From positions 62,001 to 126,000 of the forward strand of contig JANDJZ010000083.1 of NCBI GenBank assembly GCA_027943245.1: a stretch of DNA of 64,000 nt, given 5' to 3'. This document shows positions 63,770 through 64,000 of the stretch, piece by piece. The notes beneath the pieces were generated by a model. That model was not told where the DNA came from and ran no database searches. It saw nothing but the letters and a program-made list of their open reading frames with translations. This DNA comes from Acanthamoeba sp. SK_2022b (taxonomy: Eukaryota; Discosea; Longamoebia; Acanthamoebidae). Positions within the stretch are counted from its first letter, which is position 1, and every line of letters begins with the position of its first letter. The translations under genes were made by a program, and so were the position numbers.

Positions 63770-63946
63770 ATGGCCTCTGTCTCTGAGCTGGTACAACCTG
63801 AGAGAGAGATTTATTTCATTAACTTCAACTCCTAAACTGTTATCACTCCGCCTTGACGGCACAGGCGAATGAGGTGAAGCCCAAGATGGCGGCCACCACG
63901 CCTGCCGGCCTGCGCATTGGCGGCGCCGCCCTCCCCTTCATCCAAC
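63770..63946 (+). CDS. 5' end of an unidentified gene (3' partial)
   Basis: Exon 63770-63790 (MASVSEL) joins exon 63865-63946 across a 74-nt GT-AG intron in phase. The second exon encodes ANEVKPKMAATTPAGLRIGG and ends ALPFIQ before a GTGAGT donor at 63947. The start lies in a good context (GCGACCATGG). The protein family cannot be told from these 34 residues. Confidence 0.6.
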
Positions 63947-64000
63947 GTGAGTTACCTTTACTTCCCCCCCCCTCTCCGCATTTCTCTTTCTCTTCGCCAC

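Overview
The window looks like nuclear DNA of a free-living amoeba, most likely Acanthamoeba or a close amoebozoan relative. This is an inference from style, since no database could be searched. Coding DNA is GC-rich and genes are packed on both strands, often 100-700 bp apart. Most genes are split by many short GT-AG introns, usually about 50-150 nt. The introns carry long CA/GT runs or AT-rich patches. The gene content is a eukaryotic housekeeping and chromatin set: RBR ubiquitin ligase, RAD6-type E2, LSD1-like demethylase, strawberry notch helicase, SMYD methyltransferase, Rh ammonium transporter and OPT transporter. There are no operons, ribosome binding sites, CRISPR arrays, rRNA genes or convincing tRNA genes. 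Gene models were built by reading splice phases by eye. Spans are therefore better supported than every internal exon edge.

Layout. 1-3168 (+) is the 3' part of an armadillo-repeat/patatin phospholipase. 3329-8985 (+) is a 16-exon F-box/leucine-rich-repeat gene (1352 aa). 9145-12610 (-) is an RBR E3 ubiquitin ligase with an N-terminal beta-grasp-like region and an NZF finger. 12870-13121 (+) is a small cysteine-rich membrane protein. 13213-15533 (-) is mitochondrial 3-hydroxyisobutyryl-CoA hydrolase. 15653-16207 (-) is a disordered protein of unknown role. 16885-21234 (-) and 21469-24921 (-) are tandem armadillo-repeat paralogues. 25198-26607 (+) is a secretory-pathway thioredoxin-like protein ending in RDEL. 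26608-27820 is a repeat-rich gap with a nested fold-back structure. 27821-30510 (-) is an Rh-type ammonium channel with a long coiled N-terminus. 30937-31623 (-) is a RAD6-like E2. 31844-35517 (-) is an OPT-family transporter. 35937-37868 (-) is a GATA zinc-finger protein. 39005-44825 (-) is a SWIRM/amine-oxidase LSD1-like protein. 45478-57617 (+) is a very large strawberry-notch-like protein. 57766-59488 (+) is a SMYD-type SET/MYND protein. 59753-60248 (+) is a small unknown protein. 60454-62923 (+) is a D-lactate dehydrogenase-type flavoprotein. About 63055-63240 (-) is a decayed inverted copy of part of the SMYD gene. 63770 onward (+) is the start of another gene.

Two themes stand out. One is ubiquitin signalling: the F-box/LRR protein, the RBR ligase whose architecture resembles HOIL-1, and the RAD6-type E2. 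The other is chromatin: the LSD1-like protein, whose Tower position holds a long low-complexity region, lies head-to-head with the strawberry notch gene, which adds AT-hooks and a huge acidic region. A GATA factor and a SMYD methyltransferase lie nearby. The sequence does not show whether any of these work together. Structural DNA features worth checking are the fold-back element near 26.7-27.4 kb, a perfect 32-bp AT palindrome in an intron, a 15-bp perfect hairpin in a divergent promoter, telomere-like repeats inside an LSD1 intron, and a coding minisatellite in the strawberry notch gene.
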